Origin: Nomia melanderi
Taxonomy: Eukaryota > Arthropoda > Insecta > Hymenoptera > Halictidae
Direction: 5' to 3'
Length of the DNA: 64,000 bases
Assembly: GCF_051020985.1 (NCBI RefSeq)
Contig: NC_135001.1
Coordinates: forward strand, 11,153,896 to 11,217,895
The position numbers and the translations under genes were made by a program. The notes under the pieces were generated by a model that made no database searches, was not told the origin of the DNA, and saw nothing but the letters and a program-made list of their open reading frames with translations. Positions 1-15,919 of the stretch are shown here, in pieces. Each line of letters begins with the position of its first letter. Within the stretch, counting starts at the first letter, position 1.

Positions 1-914
1 TGTTGAGTCTCAGTGGCATGATATCTGCATATGTTTCATCGAAAGATAAAACTACATTAATAGCAGTTTCATTGTCTGGTACACACAAAAGTCTTGGTAA
101 ATCCTTATAACTATCTGGTCCAGCGATTACATCAACAAACTTGGTTCTTTCTAATATTTTGTCTTTCAAACGTTCTGCCATGCAACCTGATGTAAAAATT
201 AATTTATTATAACAACAGCGTATTGTATGACTCAAGAAATATTAAAAACTATAGTAATACCTAATACTCCAATTTTCATATTACGGTTATACTTTTTGTT
301 AAGAGAATTAAAAGAATTTAATTTGGTCCATATTTTATTTTCTGCTCCATCTCTGATAGAACATGTAACAAGCAAAACAATATTTGCATCTTCTAGAGCA
401 TCTACTTTTTCATAACCATGCGACTTTAAAATAGACCAAATTATTTCTGTGTCATTAACATTCATTTGACAACCATGAACACAGAAATATACTAAAATAA
501 TAACAACAGAATTAGATACTATTATGTGCATCAAATAAAATAAATATTAAAATGTTATAATTTACCTTTTTGACCATTACCATTAATATCTTTTACATAA
601 GGAATATTTGGTAAATTGATAGAATCAACGGAAGGTATAGTATCAGACACTATAAAATCTTTCAATGAAGGCCCATTTTTTGATAAATGTCTGAATTGTT
701 TCAAATCAGTCTTCTGACTGATTTCTTTGAAAGATTTTGGTTCAATTGCACTTATATCCGCTGTTTGACATTGGACATCATGAGAAAATATATTTTTACA
801 TTGAATGAAACATGTTTCATTAAAGCACTTTTTTGTTAAATTACAATTCGTCAGGTATGGTTTAAATTGTTTTAATGAATGTAATATAAAACCTTTGCTG
901 TTCATAGTTAACAT
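1..914 (-). CDS. CDK5RAP1: CDK5RAP1-type tRNA methylthiotransferase, 5' part (partial)
   Basis: Three exons join in frame on the minus strand: 566-914, 261-491, and 1-186 continuing past the window edge, with GT-AG introns at 492-565 and 187-260. The family (MiaB/CDK5RAP1 radical-SAM enzymes) adds a methylthio group to i6A37 of mitochondrial tRNAs. The visible part is the N-terminal domain. It carries the three cysteines expected to hold the auxiliary iron-sulphur cluster, in HGCQMNVNDTE, LVTCSIRDGAENK and, across the second splice junction, VLGCMAERLKDK. The radical-SAM CxxxCxxC motif would lie beyond position 1. The first ~110 residues are basic and poorly conserved, which fits a mitochondrial targeting region. 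The start is the ATG at 914 or the one at 905; I cannot decide between them. Identity rests on motifs seen plus family knowledge. Confidence 0.9.
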
Positions 915-1628
915 ATACCGTATAAATAGTCTCTCAATATAAAGTACAGTTATGTATTAATAAAACAAATTGTCGGAGAATATATCGATATAAAATACTT
1001 TATTTTATACCATATTTTTTAAACAATAATAAAGATAATCTAAAGATTCATTGGAATTTTTTTATATTTACTTAAATGATATGCTTAGAAACATTTAGGT
1101 TATTTGATGTGAAATTACTGATAGGTTCGCTGGATTTTATCTCAGTATGAAAATTTATCATAAACATATAAATACAAATTATAAATACGAATAATGTGTA
1201 ATTAAATTTTATTCCGTATCTGTACTTTCCTTATTTTCAGAAAAAATCACGAATAGTTCAAACATGTCACCATCAGTGATTCCTAAACAGTAATGGATGA
1301 AATCTACATACATTTCAAACAGATACCATACATAATTTCGTTAACTTTGATATTATATTGAGGTATAATTTTCTATATTTACATGATTATCATTTAGTGA
1401 TATTTATTATTTATGTGGAATAATATTAAAATTCAAGAATAATAAAAATATGAAATAAAATTTTCTTGTCTTAAATATTATTCTTGAAATTATTTTATAT
1501 GACAGTTTGAAAGTTTGTAACTACTTGAAAACATAAACATATATCAAAGGTGCTTTATACAAAACAATGCATGTTTTACATATATTTTTATTAATATGTA
1601 ATATTATAAAAATTTAATAATGTGTTAT
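915..1628. other. AT-rich intergenic region between CDK5RAP1 and RpL36
   Basis: This stretch holds the short upstream region of the CDK5RAP1-like gene and the 3' flank of RpL36. The minus strand has an AATAAA poly(A) signal at about 1586-1591, some 40 bases past the RpL36 stop. I see no further gene. Confidence 0.6.
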
Positions 1629-2325
1629 TTAATGATGAGCAGCTGCTTTCCTCATCTGGACAAGGATGTTTCCAAGTTCTTCACGTTTCCTTTTAGCTCT
1701 AATGTGTGTGCCCAGCTATAAAATTAAATATACATAAAAGCATTAAATATTTTATTTATATACTTTTTAATTTTAATTTTAATGTTTAAAATCTTACCCT
1801 TCTCTTTAAAAACTTCAATGCACGCTTATCTTTGGAAACTTTCAACAATTCCATAGCACGTTTTTCATACGGAGCATGTCCAGTAACTTCACGAATTAAG
1901 TCTCTGACAAATTTGATATGCTTGTTTTGTCTCTAAAATGACAGTTATGTAAACTTAATGGTTATTGTAATAATGCTACTTTTATTAAAAACGATATTAT
2001 AATTCAATATATAAATACACATAAACAGAAGAAAATATAATGAAATAAAAGAAAATATAACTTTTTGACATATAACTTTTTATAACTACAACAGCTGATC
2101 AATTTCAAATATAAACATTATAAATCTAGTTTACAAACTTTTAAATTATAAATACAACTTTAAAATTTCAATATTTACAATAAATTGTAAAATACTAACC
2201 CCTTTGAATCTGGAGGGCAAAACGCACACCGTCTTGCTCTTTTCGCTTGCATTTTTTGCCACGCGAATTTTAGTGGTCTTGTGGCCTTTATTAAGACCAA
2301 CTGCTAATTCGTACCTTGGTGCCAT
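1629..2325 (-). CDS. RpL36: 60S ribosomal protein L36 (eL36)
   Basis: Three coding exons join in frame: 2200-2325, 1798-1932 and 1629-1715, giving 348 nt and 115 residues, the usual insect eL36 length. The product starts MAPRYELAVGLNKGHKTTK, continues through KHIKFVRDLIREVTGHAPYE and KVSKDKRALKFLKRR, and ends MRKAAAHH. All are typical eL36 segments. The protein is a small basic component of the large cytoplasmic ribosomal subunit. Introns are 1716-1797 and 1933-2199, with donors GTAAGA and GTTAGT. One base before the ATG is a splice acceptor (TTCCAG at 2327-2332), so there is an upstream untranslated exon whose donor is at 2514. This late placement of the ATG after a 5'-UTR intron is common in ribosomal protein genes. 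Confidence 0.97.
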
Positions 2326-2513
2326 CCTGGAAAAATAACACATTACGTTTTAGAGGTTAGATTACAAAACTGCATTAAGTAAAACAAAATTCATATTGCA
2401 CGATAATATTGCGTATTTTATATTGCAATAATTTATAAGAGTATACATCACTGCAAAAATGTTTTTGTTTTGTAAAGATCACAAGAATATTTAACGATAC
2501 AATTTAACACAAA

Positions 2514-2600
2514 CCTTTACAGTTCGAATACACGCACAAAAGGAAATACGATCCTGTTTTCAATGGAAATTTGTTACTTATGCTTTATGCGCATGCGCCA
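2514..2600 (-). promoter_or_regulatory. RpL36 promoter and untranslated first exon, with TOP-like start and NRF-1-type site
   Basis: Reading the minus strand, an untranslated exon ends in AAAG before a GTTTGT donor at 2514. About 25-30 bases upstream is a pyrimidine run, TTTCCTTTTG (about 2537-2546), that resembles the 5' terminal oligopyrimidine start of ribosomal protein mRNAs. Some 40 bases further up is the near-palindrome TGCGCATGCGCC (2588-2599), the classic NRF-1/erect-wing core. The motifs are seen; the start site is inferred from them. Confidence 0.6.
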
Positions 2601-3345
2601 CGAGTTTAACGCATCTGATATACAACGAAGGTGATAAATTTCGTATTATTTAAATAATTCATATCTGTATTATTTAAACGTGGAAAATTTGTATAAAAAA
2701 TTATGACTAGTATTAAACAATTTAAAAACTATTTATTTCATTCTTTCTCAAAATAAATTATAAAAAGTGTCTATTTTGTAAATCATATCTAAAATATAAA
2801 CATGCAGATCATTTCTTTATTAATATTATTATTTCTAATCAAACGTTTACTTTATTTTCAATTTATTTCGTTCAATTCTCTATTTCTTAAAATACCATTA
2901 AATATAATAACTAGAAATGAAACATACATATGAATTGAACTTAATTTGGAAAAGCATTTAATTGATTAATGAGTTTTGTGAGAAAACAAAATTACCTAAT
3001 AGTCATTCAATTTAAAACACACATTTCCTTAACAAATATTGCTATTGCGATACAATAAAACAATACCACTACAAATCGTAAAGAAATAAATTATAAATAT
3101 TTGTCTATAAAAAACTACTAGTTTAGTTTCAATTTTGATATTTCAGATCCTGCAGTGGTCAGACTGCAATATAATTTTTATATCATATAACTTCACGGTT
3201 ATGGTTCATAATTGCTGCGGTGTCAGTTTTTTGAAGTAAATTTTGTAACTTATATTACAAAGCGGCATGTTTATAGTACACACTGATCTGTTACTTTCTT
3301 CAAAAATGTCGGTTTCATAACGGTTGTTTCTACTGTCAAGAAATC
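2601..3345. other. AT-rich divergent intergenic region between RpL36 and COG3
   Basis: No gene is visible. A five-triplet upstream reading frame (ATG at 3306, TAA at 3318-3320) lies 25 bases before the COG3 start and could weaken COG3 translation if it is inside the transcript. No TATA box is evident for COG3. Confidence 0.4.
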
Positions 3346-5748
3346 ATGTCTAAAATAAAAAATATTTCGATTAACTTAACCAAATGGGATTTATCAGAGG
3401 ACCCGCTGGCACCGTTAACTGAACAACAAAAGGATTGTTTGTTAAGCTTAGAAGAAGAACTGTCTTTCGAAAATACGTTTAAAAGTGATGAGAAAAAAGA
3501 CACTGCAAGCACAAGTAAAGAAGATGAAAGGTCAGTACAAATAGAACAGTATCAAGACCTCTTAGAACATTATTCTTCATTAGAGAAAGAATGTATGGAC
3601 AGGAAGGACATAAAATACATATTATATCTTAATGAGCTTGAAGCTCGACGACATGAATGTCATGAACTTTGCCACCAGATTGAAGAGGCAATGGAAGACT
3701 TTACAACTTTATTCAAACAATACTCAGAAGTTTCTGATAAAACTACTTCTCTTTATAATGCTAGCGAACAACTTGATTCTGACCAGAGAAAATTAAATTC
3801 TACTATAGAAAATATCACTGAGTATGTAAAATATTTCAAAGATATTGATTTAATGATGGAAAAATTAGAAGCACCAACATTATCAGTAAACAGTGAGATG
3901 TTCTTTAATATATTAGATAAAATTGATATAAATATAGATTTTGTGCAGAGTAATCCATCATTTAAAGAAAGTAATACATATTTAATTAAATATAAACATT
4001 GTCAGTCCAAGGCAATATCTATGATACAAAATTATATATTTAGCCTATTTACTAAAACTACAGAAAGTATCTTAAATTTGAGAGATAACAATGACTCCCA
4101 AGATAACGCTGATGCTGCGTTAGCACTTTTCTATGGAAGATTCCAAACAATTTTATCAAAAGTTAAACCTGTCATAGAACAAATAGAAGTAAAATCATAT
4201 AAACGACAAGAATATGATAGTTTATTGACAGAGTGTCATCAATATTATTGGAGCCAAAGAGGATTAGTTTTAGGTTCCAGTGTACAAAAGTCCTTATTGT
4301 CTGTTAAGGAAAAGTACAATGGTGACCATTGTAGTTTGGTACGGAATTCTTGTGCATTGTTATTACATGCATCAATGGATGAATACAAATTATTTTATGA
4401 ATTTTTTTCTAAGCCATCTAATGGATTAACAGCATATCTAGAAAGCTTGTGTACATCCTTGTACGATATGCTAAGACCATTTATTATTCATATTAATCAT
4501 TTAGAAACATTGGCTGAAATTTGCTGTATTTTAAGAATTGAAATGTTGGATGAGCATGTGCAAAACAATTTCGAGCCTTTAGAAGGATTTGGAAATATCT
4601 GCCTACAATTGTTGCATGATGTACAGGAGAGGCTTGTTTTTCGTGCACATCTTTACTTACAGTCCGATGTTTTGAATTATAATCCGTCACCAGGTGATTT
4701 AGCATACCCAGAGAAATTAAAAATGATGGAGGATATAGCAGAATCCATAAGAGAAGAAACACGACAAACAAAAATGAAAAAGATATCTGTGTCATCTATT
4801 GATGATAATATGATTGAACCTGTTTCTAGAAACCATATTGTAATGGATTCTATTTATCAAAAGACACATATGGGAAATTCACCAGCAGATCTTCATGGAA
4901 TGTGGTATCCTACTGTTCGTAGAACATTAGTTTGTTTATCAAGATTATACAGATGCGTGGATAGATCTGTCTTTCAGTCTCTGAGTCAAGAAGCAATATC
5001 ACTTTGTGTTCAAAGTATAGAAAATGCAAGACAAGAAATTGAGAAACGGGCATCAACTTTAGATGCAGAACTTTTCCAAATAAAACATTTGTTGATATTA
5101 CGTGAACAAATTGCACCATTTCAAGTAGATTTCACTATAAAGGAGTACAGTCTGGATTTTTCTAAAGTTAAAACTGCAGCATTTGGTTTATTAGAAAAAA
5201 GTTCCAGACTTTTTACGCTTTCAAATAATGCATTGTTAGAGTTTTTATTAGAAGGTGCACCGCAAATGAAGGAACAGTTAATAGACTCCAGAAAACATGT
5301 AGATAATAAATTAAAGTATACTTGTCAACGCCTTATACAGCACGCAACATTTTTATTGATACATCCAATCTTAAAATTACTGGATAAGGAAAAATTGATT
5401 GTTAATACTAACAATTCAGATAAACCTCAAGGACATAGTCTTGGAAGTCCACAAGAAGTTGCTGCAATAATTAGCGACGTATTAAGGATAATTAAATTCA
5501 AATGTCCTGAAATTCAACAGTTAATGCAGTTATATCTGTCCAATAAGGAAACAGAGTTTATCCTTTTTAGACCCATAAAAAATAATGTATGTGCTGCATT
5601 TACACAATTATATCAGATATTGGGTAAATATTATAATGCAGAAGAGCTTCTTCTAATTGCTTGTCCACTACCAGAACAAATTTCTGTCATATTGAGTTCA
5701 TCCAGTCTTGTTCATGGCAAAAGCACACAAAATATAAAAAAGACATAG
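3346..5748 (+). CDS. Cog3: Conserved oligomeric Golgi complex subunit 3
   Basis: A single uninterrupted 800-codon frame. The N-terminus contains WDLSEDPLAPLTEQQKDCL, a segment conserved in COG3/Sec34. It is followed by a charged, coiled-coil-prone region (about residues 60-165, with a HECHELCHQIEEAMEDF stretch) typical of COG lobe A subunits, and then a long helical tail. Human COG3 is about 830 residues, so the length fits. The protein is a peripheral membrane subunit of the COG tether that retrieves glycosylation enzymes within the Golgi. The absence of introns is notable beside the split neighbours. A poly(A) signal AATAAA lies at 5865-5870. The first ATG is taken as the start because an in-frame stop and AT-rich sequence lie just upstream. 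Confidence 0.93.
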   Translation: MSKIKNISINLTKWDLSEDPLAPLTEQQKDCLLSLEEELSFENTFKSDEKKDTASTSKEDERSVQIEQYQDLLEHYSSLEKECMDRKDIKYILYLNELEARRHECHELCHQIEEAMEDFTTLFKQYSEVSDKTTSLYNASEQLDSDQRKLNSTIENITEYVKYFKDIDLMMEKLEAPTLSVNSEMFFNILDKIDINIDFVQSNPSFKESNTYLIKYKHCQSKAISMIQNYIFSLFTKTTESILNLRDNNDSQDNADAALALFYGRFQTILSKVKPVIEQIEVKSYKRQEYDSLLTECHQYYWSQRGLVLGSSVQKSLLSVKEKYNGDHCSLVRNSCALLLHASMDEYKLFYEFFSKPSNGLTAYLESLCTSLYDMLRPFIIHINHLETLAEICCILRIEMLDEHVQNNFEPLEGFGNICLQLLHDVQERLVFRAHLYLQSDVLNYNPSPGDLAYPEKLKMMEDIAESIREETRQTKMKKISVSSIDDNMIEPVSRNHIVMDSIYQKTHMGNSPADLHGMWYPTVRRTLVCLSRLYRCVDRSVFQSLSQEAISLCVQSIENARQEIEKRASTLDAELFQIKHLLILREQIAPFQVDFTIKEYSLDFSKVKTAAFGLLEKSSRLFTLSNNALLEFLLEGAPQMKEQLIDSRKHVDNKLKYTCQRLIQHATFLLIHPILKLLDKEKLIVNTNNSDKPQGHSLGSPQEVAAIISDVLRIIKFKCPEIQQLMQLYLSNKETEFILFRPIKNNVCAAFTQLYQILGKYYNAEELLLIACPLPEQISVILSSSSLVHGKSTQNIKKT

Positions 5749-6523
5749 CTAACTTGAATTATAAAATGTTTTGTAATAATAATTTACTTTTGTAGGTATT
5801 GTACATTAATAGTATCTATTAAATATAACGAAATTATGACTTTTTAAAAAATATAAGTCCTTAAAATAAATGTTAATATATAATAAAACTACCATATTTT
5901 ATGTAAATTATATAGAATGTATATAAGAATGCAATTTTTTACATCGTAATTTGTATGTTAAAATTACAAAAACTATTGTAATTTATGCTTTTTTGTATTT
6001 AAAAAATATGCAATATTTTATTTCCTTATACTTTAAAAACACGTACTTGTTACATTATAAAAATGTATATAACTATAGTATTAAATTACCTTAAATACAA
6101 TCAAACTTGTATTTCTCATAAATTGGTATTTATTTTTTCAAAACAATTTTTAAATGAAAGAAGAAAGCATAAAATAAATAATCTTGTAACAATATTAACA
6201 ATTACATTTTTATTTACCCCTAATTTCCTTGATGATATACTACTTCAAAATAATACGCTATAAAAATAATAGATGATAATAACTGTAACTTTTCTTCAGA
6301 TTAGATAAACATAAGGAATGAGGAAATAAATTAGAATTTGTAAAATTAATTAAAATTAGCTTTAAAATTTATTACAGATATTTTGTGCATTTTTATGTTC
6401 AAATGACAATCTATATAATGAATAATTGTGAAGAATATATTAAAATATTCATAAATGTATAAAACTGAAATCACATTTAATTTACATATACAAGAATTTG
6501 TCTATTAGCAATACTATTTTGCT
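5749..6523. other. Convergent 3' flanks of COG3 and the CREG gene
   Basis: Very AT-rich. The plus-strand AATAAA at 5865-5870 suits COG3, and a minus-strand AATAAA at 6368-6373 suits CREG, about 150 bases past its stop. No gene is visible between them. Confidence 0.5.
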
Positions 6524-9500
6524 TTAGACAGTGCGGACTACAGGATTTAAAAAGTTGGTAACTGATACGTATTCTTGCCGTGAATCACTCTCGTAGGATT
6601 GCAAAGGAAAGAGGCGGTTAAATTCTTCCGTAATGTTGTCAATTGGTGGGTGCAAGTAATCCTTTACATTGATGTATTTCGGCCCACCGAAAGTATCCAA
6701 CACCGCGATCGATGATATCTTCAGTTTGGCAAAATAGAAGTTGTGATCTGCAATTGTACAGTGTAAACATTTTTATTCATATTAAAGCGATTGTTATAAC
6801 TTCAAATTAATTAAGAAAGATTCTTACTTGCTGGCATGTTAACCAGTTTAGGATGACGATCAAAGAAAACGCGTTTGGCAGTGTCGAGTTCCATGCTATC
6901 GTTTCTCAACTATAAACATAATTATTAGTTCAATAATAAAGAACTTCGCCGATAATATTAACAAGGCAAACAATTTTTGCTGACTAACCGTTTTAATTTT
7001 ACCACTCAAAAGTATTCTGGCGCATCGAGGATCCATCGGGTCCCATTGTTTAGATTTACAGTAGCTTCCCTGAGCCAATGTCATCATCATTGACGCTCGA
7101 TTGTCTTTCTGCGATTAGGGAATTATTTTCAAATCAACATAGTAATAGACAGAATAAATTAATGTGATTACAGGATCGATTACGATTCAAATCTGACTTT
7201 GTGTTGTACGTGACGATAAGAAAGTTAACTGAGATTCTGTAGATATCGATTAAAATAATAAGGTACTTAATCTAACATTAGTCACTATCTTATCAAAGGT
7301 AGCGAACACTAAAAAATTATAAATACTTACTGCAAGATCTTGGGCCGTGAAGTCCAGAGGAGTGAGGTAAAGATATGGAATGCCTGATCCATTTCCTAAT
7401 TTACCGTCGCTGTACGAGACTAAGGTTACAGCGGGATACGACTCGATTTCCTTCCGCGTGCTTATAGTTGCCACGGACACCCAATCTGAGCAATGAAAAT
7501 TGCTGGTTATAGTTAAATATTATCAAGTGAGGTAGTATCTAATTGCATTACAGGATTGGAATGCAAACGTTAATACCGTCTACCATATCAGTAAGAAAAT
7601 AAAGAAAGATAATGATTATTTATTTATTCTTCTTCCTACTGTATCATCTGATTTGGTAAAACATTTGTAAATGAAAGAAGTACAGCGAATCTGTATGTAC
7701 AAGTATTTTAAAAAATCGTGAATTATTGGATTGTGACATAAAACCACAGCGTTTTTTCTTTTTATTATAATATTCGTGTTAATCGAATTGATTTTTCGAA
7801 TACGAAAATCATTCAAAAGTATTAATGGAATAGAAAATAAATTAATGAATTTATTTTTCGCCTTAACCGTTTGAACGTTATATTACATAGTTTTTCTTTA
7901 TATTATGAAATCATGTCATTGAATTTGTAATATTAGGTAAAAATTTTGACTGGGTCAAAATGTATTGATGACAGAATTATTATTGCTCCATAATGTGCTA
8001 AATATCGTTCCGTCCGAATTCTCCTTTTCTTGTGAAAACAATGTTGATACGTATGTGGCCACGGCTAAGTATCTTCTAGATAAGCCGAAAAAAACTTCGA
8101 TATTTACAAAATTTGATTGTAACTATCAACATATTTTTACTTATAATTATTATACTGAAATTATAGCAGAAGAAAACAAGTGTTTAAAGAAAAACACTAG
8201 AGAGCAATATTAAAATACATAAATTAGAAAGTTATTACACAAAATTTTTTAATTTCAATATAATGTATTTGCTTAAAATTGTTAATTGCATAAAAATAAG
8301 TGTAAATATGCGTGCATGTACAGATATATGAAGTAAACGAAGGTATATACATATATGTGACATATATACATATATACATAAAAGTTTGTTAATATTTTAG
8401 TTTTGTCATGTTATTCTAAAGGGACATACACCTGTCTAAGCATTCGAAAATTTAAATATTATATGTAAATTGGATTTCAGTCAAAAGGCAAAATATAACT
8501 GTTTACTTGAAGAATCATGTAGATCACGGTGCGAATGAAATATTAGCGCATTAAACATGCGAATTTCGTAACATAACAATAGAGTTTCTGATTCGTGTGA
8601 AATTTATAAGTGGTCGATAATTTAATCCGAGTGTTTTCGTAAGCTGATAACCACATTGGAACATCGATATTATTGACTACTTATCGATCAATGCCCTATC
8701 TAAAATTGGACTTAAAACTATAGAGCATCAGTTACATTACTTGATAATAGCAATTATTAAAAAATAATCGTCTAAATTACATGGACATCTGCGCGACTGT
8801 AATCTACAGTATAATTTAAGTCGCCTCTCTTTGATGATAAGTGAACACTTGCTTTTAATTAGAAGAAACAATGTAATTAAGTAATTGTAAGTAACGATAA
8901 GCACTGCGATTTAAATTTGGCTTAGCGCCAACACGGTGCACACGAATCCAATACATTAATTTTAGAGTGACGTGAAGTAATGTATATCAAATGTGCATAT
9001 AGCGAATATACGTACACAGCAAGCTGCGGAAACGCGTATTCATGACTATCAGCGTGTGGGCAGTCATGCAATTCATGCACACTCACCGATTTCCACAGTT
9101 TAGAAATATGCATTTCATATTTCGGGGTAATCTATTTTTTTTAATTTTCCACATTATTTAATTTGAAATCATTTCAATTGTTCTGAGATAAGCAGAACGA
9201 TGATACTAACGATGACCTCTATCGCAAAACTAATGTTTACCGTAGGTGTATTTTTCTTACCAGCTTGATTGACAATGTATCTTGCCATTAGAGCAGCTTG
9301 ATCGATTGGTGGTGGGTTAGCGTTGGGTATCTGCTCATTGCTGTCGTAAACTTTATCCGCATTACGGTTTTCGTAGTATTGTTTCTTGTATTTCTTTTCA
9401 TAAGACCGATCCTCGCCTATCCGTTTTGATTTCTTCCACTCGAGGAACTCTTCGAATTCTTTCCATTGTTCTTGCTCTTCCGAAGTTTGTAGTTGCTTTT

Positions 9501-9555
9501 GAGCCTCAATTGCCAAGCTCAACAGAGCAACGAAAATCGCAAGTCGTAAAATCAT
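6524..9555 (-). CDS. CREG1: CREG-family secreted glycoprotein (cellular repressor of E1A-stimulated genes)
   Basis: Five exons join in frame: 9261-9555, 7331-7485, 6989-7108, 6828-6909 and 6524-6747, giving 876 nt and 291 residues. Residues 1-18 (MILRLAIFVALLSLAIEA) form a signal peptide. Residues ~19-85 are highly charged and rich in E, K and Y, and unlike vertebrate CREG. The CREG (FMN-binding split-barrel-like) domain follows, with WVSVATISTRKEIESYPAV, GIPYLYLTPLDFTAQDL, MTLAQGSYC, DPRCARILLSGK, FFDRHPKLVNMPA and HNFYFAKLKISSIAVLDTFGG. Possible N-glycosylation sites include NGS and NIT. CREG proteins are endolysosomal/secreted glycoproteins. The first intron is 1.8 kb (7486-9260); the others are short. 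All introns are GT-AG. Confidence 0.93.
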
Positions 9556-9684
9556 GACCTCAGCTCGTACCCACGACTTTGCACTTTGTAGGTAAACAGG
9601 CGTTCGTTATTACAAACAATCTCTTGCGTATCGTCTCGAACTTGTTACACTTGCCGTCTGTTTTTGAATTTGGATGTCTCATCT

Positions 9685-9693
9685 CTTATATAG
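9685..9693 (-). promoter_or_regulatory. TATA box of the CREG gene
   Basis: The minus strand reads TATATAAG, about 130 bases upstream of the CREG start codon, placing a transcription start near 9655-9660. None of the other genes here shows such a clear TATA box. Confidence 0.5.
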
Positions 9694-9699
9694 GCGCGT

Positions 9700-14609
<4,910 letters not shown>

Positions 14610-14892
14610 CTAGGACGTCGAACTATACCAGCCGTTCGTCGTCGATTTGTTAGTCGGGTGGTAGATGTGGAACCCGGCGCCTGCCGCTGGATGATGATAG
14701 AACTGCGTCTGTTCGGTGAGTCCCGCGGACGCGTACGCCGCGGCAGCATCCAACGCGCTCGGGTGAACGGCAGCTGAATACACTTGTGGTTTCAAAGGCA
14801 ACGGTTGCGCCGGTTCGTACTGGTGGCGTAACACGGGATCAGTGTAAGCGGACGAGCCCTCGTAGTTACTGATCACGTTCACAGGATGCAGC

Positions 14893-14930
<38 letters not shown>

Positions 14931-15919
14931 TTGCTGTTGCTGCTTGTCCCGGGGCGAGACCGATGATGGCGGGGTCATCGCGGAATGATAGTCAACCGTA
15001 TAACCGCCCGCGGTGGAGTAGGAGGATACCAAACTAGTGAAGGCATCTGCGCAACTCGTTCCCGTTGTACCCTTCTGGTTGTGGGTAGCCAGGACGAACT
15101 GGTGCTCACCGTAGGTGCTGGACCCCTCTGATCCAGGCGGAGTAGGTAGAGGACCACTAGGCGTAGTGTCTCCGGTGTAGTAAGTTCCGCCTGACGAAGG
15201 GGTACGAGTGCTGCCACTGGAAGTGATTCCGTGGACGTTTGCTCGTATCACGCTCTCCCTGTTAGCGTACAGCTGCCGCAATAGGGCAGAGGCCGGCAAA
15301 GGGGCAGTGGTTGATTGTTGGGGACTCAGATGTCCTAGGTGATGATGTGCGCCGATCCACTGTATTGTGCTCCTCTGTTGCTGTTGCTTCAACAGCGCGT
15401 CCGTGCTGAAGTCCGTGGGCTGATGGAGCGTCGGTGAATGGGATTTGTTCAGGTTTGTGGCCGGAAGATGCTTAGACATCGCTTGCTCCAGATCTTTTAC
15501 CGAAGTGCCGGTGCTATCCGCGTTGGTCGGCCTGTCCTCCACTCGTCTCGACTTTGGACTGGATGAACAGAGCGCCTGGTCACCACCCGAGATGGAGTGG
15601 TTCGAGGGAGCCGGGCTGAGCGCGTGATTTCTCTCGTTGTTTGCCACCTTCGCCGTTGAGTCCTCCTCATCCTCCTCCTCCTCATTCGAGCTGCTATCTT
15701 CCTCGTGCAACTTCCGTTTGTGCCCGCGCAATTTTACTACCAGTGTATTGATGTTGCCTACACTGGTCTGGGAGTCCTGCTGCAACTGTGTCATGTTGTC
15801 GTGGTGTCTGCTGCCCCGTTTCTCGCTCTCGGACCCGCGGGTGTCCTCCCGATCCTCCGGTGGAGACCTGTGCGAGTGCTCTTGATGCTGGTTTGGTGGC
15901 CCGCCACGACTTCTACCTT
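14610..15919 (-). CDS. trh: trachealess exon 11: C-terminal activation region
   Basis: One 1310-base exon supplies about 435 residues to the stop at 14610. It has an acidic run (SSSNEEEEDEEDS), a conserved ALLRQLYANRESVIRANVHG block also known from fly Trh, SGPLPTPPGSEGSS, SSVSPRDK, a polyglutamine run, and a His/Ala/Tyr-rich end (NGWYSSTS). The composition (Ser, Pro, Gln, His) is that of a disordered transactivation domain. The acceptor GTTTCAG lies at 15920-15926. Confidence 0.95.
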
